Positions 13,430-15,476 of a stretch of 15,476 nucleotides of DNA are shown here, piece after piece. The notes beneath the pieces are model-generated. The model did not search any database. It was not told the origin of the DNA and saw only the letters and a list, made by a program, of their open reading frames with translations. The stretch covers positions 1 through 15,476 of the forward strand of contig URNB01000040.1 in the NCBI GenBank assembly GCA_900549055.1. The letters run 5' to 3'. Positions within the stretch are counted from its first letter, which is position 1; the number at the start of each line of letters is the position of its first letter. The position numbers and the translations under genes are program-made. This DNA is from an uncultured Oscillospiraceae bacterium. GTDB taxonomy: Bacteria > Bacillota > Clostridia > Oscillospirales > Acutalibacteraceae.

Positions 13430-13877
13430 GGACGACGCACAACGTTCGTGTCAAGTTTTTGTAGGAAAGTTTTTGAGAATGCCAATAGTGAATTAACGGT
13501 AAAGTTTGAGAACTTTTTGTAAAGATGTGACCTTCCCGTTTGTTTGTAATGTGCCGATAGCATTGGGACTCGGCAGCCCTTCTGTCTTCGCGTCTTTCAA
13601 CGCTATAGCCCTCTGCTTTTCTCTTTTTCTTATCCCGTAATATTTCATTATCTATCTGCTCAATAAAGAGCTCCATAAGGCTTGTTGCTGAATTTTGCGT
13701 TTGCAATTTGATTTTTTTCTTCTGTCTCGTAAAGTTTTTCACTTTCTTTGAATATTTCTCCGATTTTTTTGATGAAATCTCCCGTTATCTGTGTTATACT
13801 CTTGTACTATTTTTTCCTACATTTTTTTACACTAAGAAAAAATTCCCCCCCAAAATTCGTCGTTAACACTCTTATAC
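13430..13877. other. About 450 nt without a confident gene
   Basis: On the minus strand a frame open from 13742 (GTG) contains an internal ATG at 13676 and reads MELFIEQIDNEILRDKKKRK, a highly charged stretch. It joins the ywlG frame without a stop. A second minus frame (about 13806 down to a stop at 13660) reads DFIKKIGEIFKESEKLYETEE but has no ATG, and its stop overlaps the ATG at 13676. Repeated AAGTTTTTG/AGTTTTTGAGAA-like segments lie at 13453-13530. The two frames may be remnants of a small mobile-element or helical-protein gene; no family was recognised. Confidence 0.35.
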
Positions 13878-13906
13878 TTGAAATTTCGGTCAAATTAGTG
13901 TATAAT
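13878..13906 (+). promoter_or_regulatory. Promoter of the sugar-phosphotransferase gene
   Basis: TTGAAA (13878-13883), a 17-nt spacer and a consensus TATAAT (13901-13906). The start near 13913 leaves a leader of about 40 nt before the ATG at 13954. Confidence 0.75.
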
Positions 13907-13953
13907 GCGTATACTGCGGCAACAACGAATAATTTGAAAAGAGATTATTTTAT

Positions 13954-15306
13954 ATGTTGAGAAAATTTGAATCCACATTTCTTTTTTTAATGAAGCTTAT
14001 TTTGTTCTGCGCCTGCGCGGGGATTTTCTTCCTGATTTTCGGAAGCGAATATCCCTTTATGCTTATTCCCACGCGCACATCGTTTGTAACGCTCGGCGTT
14101 TTCACACTGGTTTATATGATGATGAATATAATATACGGCGGGTTTGACATAGGCAAGCGCAAAAGCAAACCTATTATATATTCCTTCATCCTTTCGCTGC
14201 TGTTCACCGATATAACTGCGCATTTTTTCATGTGCATAATGAATATAACGGTAATTCATCACGGCAGGTTCGTTTACGATTATCCGCTGCTGCTGATTCT
14301 CGCGTATTTGCTCCAGATAGCCGTTATTATCACCTTTACCTACGGCGGAAACTACCTGTATTTTTCGATATTCAAGCCACACGATTCCCTGATAGTTACA
14401 AGGCGCGGCGAGCAGGCGGATAATATCGTTTCAAAAATCGGGAGATATAAAAAGCAGTATAATATTACCGGTGTAGTATTTACCGACGACCCGGATATAC
14501 TGAAAAAAATAGACAGGGCAGATTCGGTTTTCTTTTACAACCTGTCGGTTCCGGAAAGAAATTCCTTTGTGGAATACTGCTATCACTGCAAAAAGGATAT
14601 CTATTACAGCGTTGAGCTTTCGGATATTGTGTCGGTTAGCAGCCATCGCGTCTTTTTTGACGATAAATCAATGGTTTATGCGCCCGTAAAGGGGCTCACA
14701 TTCGAGCAGCGCGTGATAAAGCGTCTTATGGATCTGTTGATTGCGGGCCTCGGGCTTATAATCACATCCCCCATATTCCTTATAACTGCGATCTGCATTA
14801 AGCTTGAGGACGGCGGCCCGGTGTTTTACAAGCAGGAGCGCGCCACCTACGCCGGCAGAGTGTTCAGCGTTATTAAATTCCGCTCTATGCGTGCGGAGGA
14901 CGGCTCGGTTCATAAGTCAGTAACCAAAAATGATGACAGAATAACCCGCACCGGCAGGATAATCCGTAAATTCAGAATTGACGAGCTGCCGCAGCTTATA
15001 AATGTTATAAAGAGCGATATGAGCATTGTCGGCCCGAGACCCGAAATGCTTGAGAATGTTGAGAAGTACACAAAGGAGCTGCCTGAATTCTCATACCGCC
15101 AGCGCGCGAAGGCAGGTCTTACCGGAATGGCGCAGATCTACGGAAAATACAACACCTCACCGAAGGACAAGCTAATATTCGACCTGACCTATATAAACGA
15201 ATACAGCGTGTGGCTTGATATAAAGCTGATCTTCAGAACTCTGCTCGTTTTGCTGACTCCCGATAAAAGCACGGAAGCCTTTGAAGAGGATAAAAAAGAA
15301 AATTAA
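13954..15306 (+). CDS. Polyprenyl-phosphate sugar-1-phosphate transferase (exopolysaccharide/glycan initiation)
   Basis: 450 aa. The N-terminal half has four hydrophobic segments (about 9-30, 44-62, 75-100, 110-140) and then a soluble nucleotide-binding-like region (about 144-240), as in WcaJ/WbaP-type enzymes. Residues about 250-437 are the catalytic bacterial sugar transferase domain: KRLMDLLIAGLGLIITSP membrane hairpin, DGGPVFYKQER (286-296), VIKFRSMR, TRTGRIIRKFRIDELPQLIN (331-350), SDMSIVGPRPE and AKAGLTGMAQI (385-395). The family transfers a sugar phosphate from a nucleotide sugar to undecaprenyl phosphate in the membrane, the first step of capsule, exopolysaccharide or glycoprotein glycan assembly. 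The sugar cannot be read from sequence. The ribosome binding site is weak (AAAGAGA about 10 nt upstream). No other glycan genes are inside the window; it may be a single-gene unit. Confidence 0.93.
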   Translation: MLRKFESTFLFLMKLILFCACAGIFFLIFGSEYPFMLIPTRTSFVTLGVFTLVYMMMNIIYGGFDIGKRKSKPIIYSFILSLLFTDITAHFFMCIMNITVIHHGRFVYDYPLLLILAYLLQIAVIITFTYGGNYLYFSIFKPHDSLIVTRRGEQADNIVSKIGRYKKQYNITGVVFTDDPDILKKIDRADSVFFYNLSVPERNSFVEYCYHCKKDIYYSVELSDIVSVSSHRVFFDDKSMVYAPVKGLTFEQRVIKRLMDLLIAGLGLIITSPIFLITAICIKLEDGGPVFYKQERATYAGRVFSVIKFRSMRAEDGSVHKSVTKNDDRITRTGRIIRKFRIDELPQLINVIKSDMSIVGPRPEMLENVEKYTKELPEFSYRQRAKAGLTGMAQIYGKYNTSPKDKLIFDLTYINEYSVWLDIKLIFRTLLVLLTPDKSTEAFEEDKKEN

Positions 15307-15315
15307 TTCACCAAT

Positions 15316-15349
15316 AAAATGCGGCGATATCACCGCATTTTTCGTTTTT
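15316..15349 (+). terminator. Terminator of the sugar-phosphotransferase gene
   Basis: AAAATGCGG (15316-15324) and CCGCATTTT (15333-15341) form a 9-bp stem with an 8-nt loop, followed by TTCGTTTTT. It begins about 10 nt after the stop codon. The A-rich left arm could make it act in both directions. Confidence 0.8.
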
Positions 15350-15412
15350 CCGCTGACATGTGCGGCGGAAAAACACATTATAAGCGAAAAACCGCTTATT
15401 CAGCGGTTTTTC
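15344..15412 (+). other. Two further hairpins with overlapping alternative pairing
   Basis: The first hairpin has arms GTTTTTCCGC (15344-15353) and GCGGAAAAAC (15365-15374), 10 bp. The second has arms GAAAAACCGCT (15386-15396) and AGCGGTTTTTC (15402-15412), 11 bp with a 5-nt loop. ATAAGCG (15380-15386) can instead pair with CGCTTAT (15393-15399), which would exclude the second hairpin. These may be tandem terminators or the leader of the next gene. The window ends with AAAAGGA, a possible ribosome binding site. Confidence 0.45.
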
Positions 15413-15476
15413 AAGGGCACAGGGGTGGTATTGGCGGAGCATAACAACCGACTGCCGCCTGTGGCGGATAAAAGGA

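Noticed and set aside
13383..13742. N-terminal extension of the ywlG-like protein by 120 residues
   Set aside because: The extension starts at a GTG, crosses a good promoter (13399-13427) and does not resemble the family; the family N-terminus is at 13382.

Overview
The window looks like a chromosomal segment of a low-to-moderate GC Firmicute, most likely a gut-type Clostridia (Oscillospirales/Ruminococcaceae-like). The evidence is AGGAGG-type ribosome binding sites, sigma-A promoters close to TTGACA-17-TATAAT, a forespore sigma factor (SigG), a SipW/TasA-type signal peptide, a YwlG-family protein and a type II-A CRISPR locus. The lineage is inferred from gene content; no rRNA is present to confirm it.

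Left part (1-2290, minus strand). A 516-residue exported protein combines a SipW-type signal peptide, a TasA/camelysin-like N-terminal region and a right-handed beta-helix. It ends at a very strong hairpin terminator. Its upstream region holds two related palindromes in inverted orientation about 100 nt apart. Next comes a small relict transcription unit with an intact promoter, ribosome binding site and terminator, but only a 44-codon ORF resembling the N-terminus of a TetR/AcrR regulator.

Centre (2369-9599): a complete type II-A CRISPR-Cas system. A tracrRNA on the minus strand has its own promoter and terminator. It is followed on the plus strand by cas9 (1320 aa), cas1, cas2 and csn2, packed with 1-nt or negative spacing. 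Then come a promoter, a leader ending in ATTTGAG, and 16 repeats of 36 nt with 15 spacers of exactly 30 nt. The last repeat is degenerate. The best plus-strand promoter for cas9 lies beyond the 3' end of the tracrRNA, so the predicted cas9 5' UTR is antisense to the whole tracrRNA and carries a repeat-like segment. One spacer encodes the DGANKKYVD-type motif seen in phage tail fibres. Cas9 and tracrRNA share the S. pyogenes-like lower-stem and bulge geometry, but the PAM-contact arginine pair of SpCas9 is missing.

Right part (9620-15476). sigG (minus strand) has its own terminator and a candidate sigma-F/G promoter. A BlaI-type repressor and an M56 (BlaR1/MecR1-like) membrane metalloprotease form an autoregulated operon with two TCTAA/TTAGA operators. 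A YwlG/UPF0340 gene converges on that operon. About 450 nt without a confident gene follows, then a polyprenyl-phosphate sugar-phosphotransferase for exopolysaccharide or glycan initiation. The window ends in a run of hairpins leading towards a gene outside it.

The clearest new biology to test is how the CRISPR locus regulates itself (convergent cas9/tracrRNA transcription) and which PAM this Cas9 uses.
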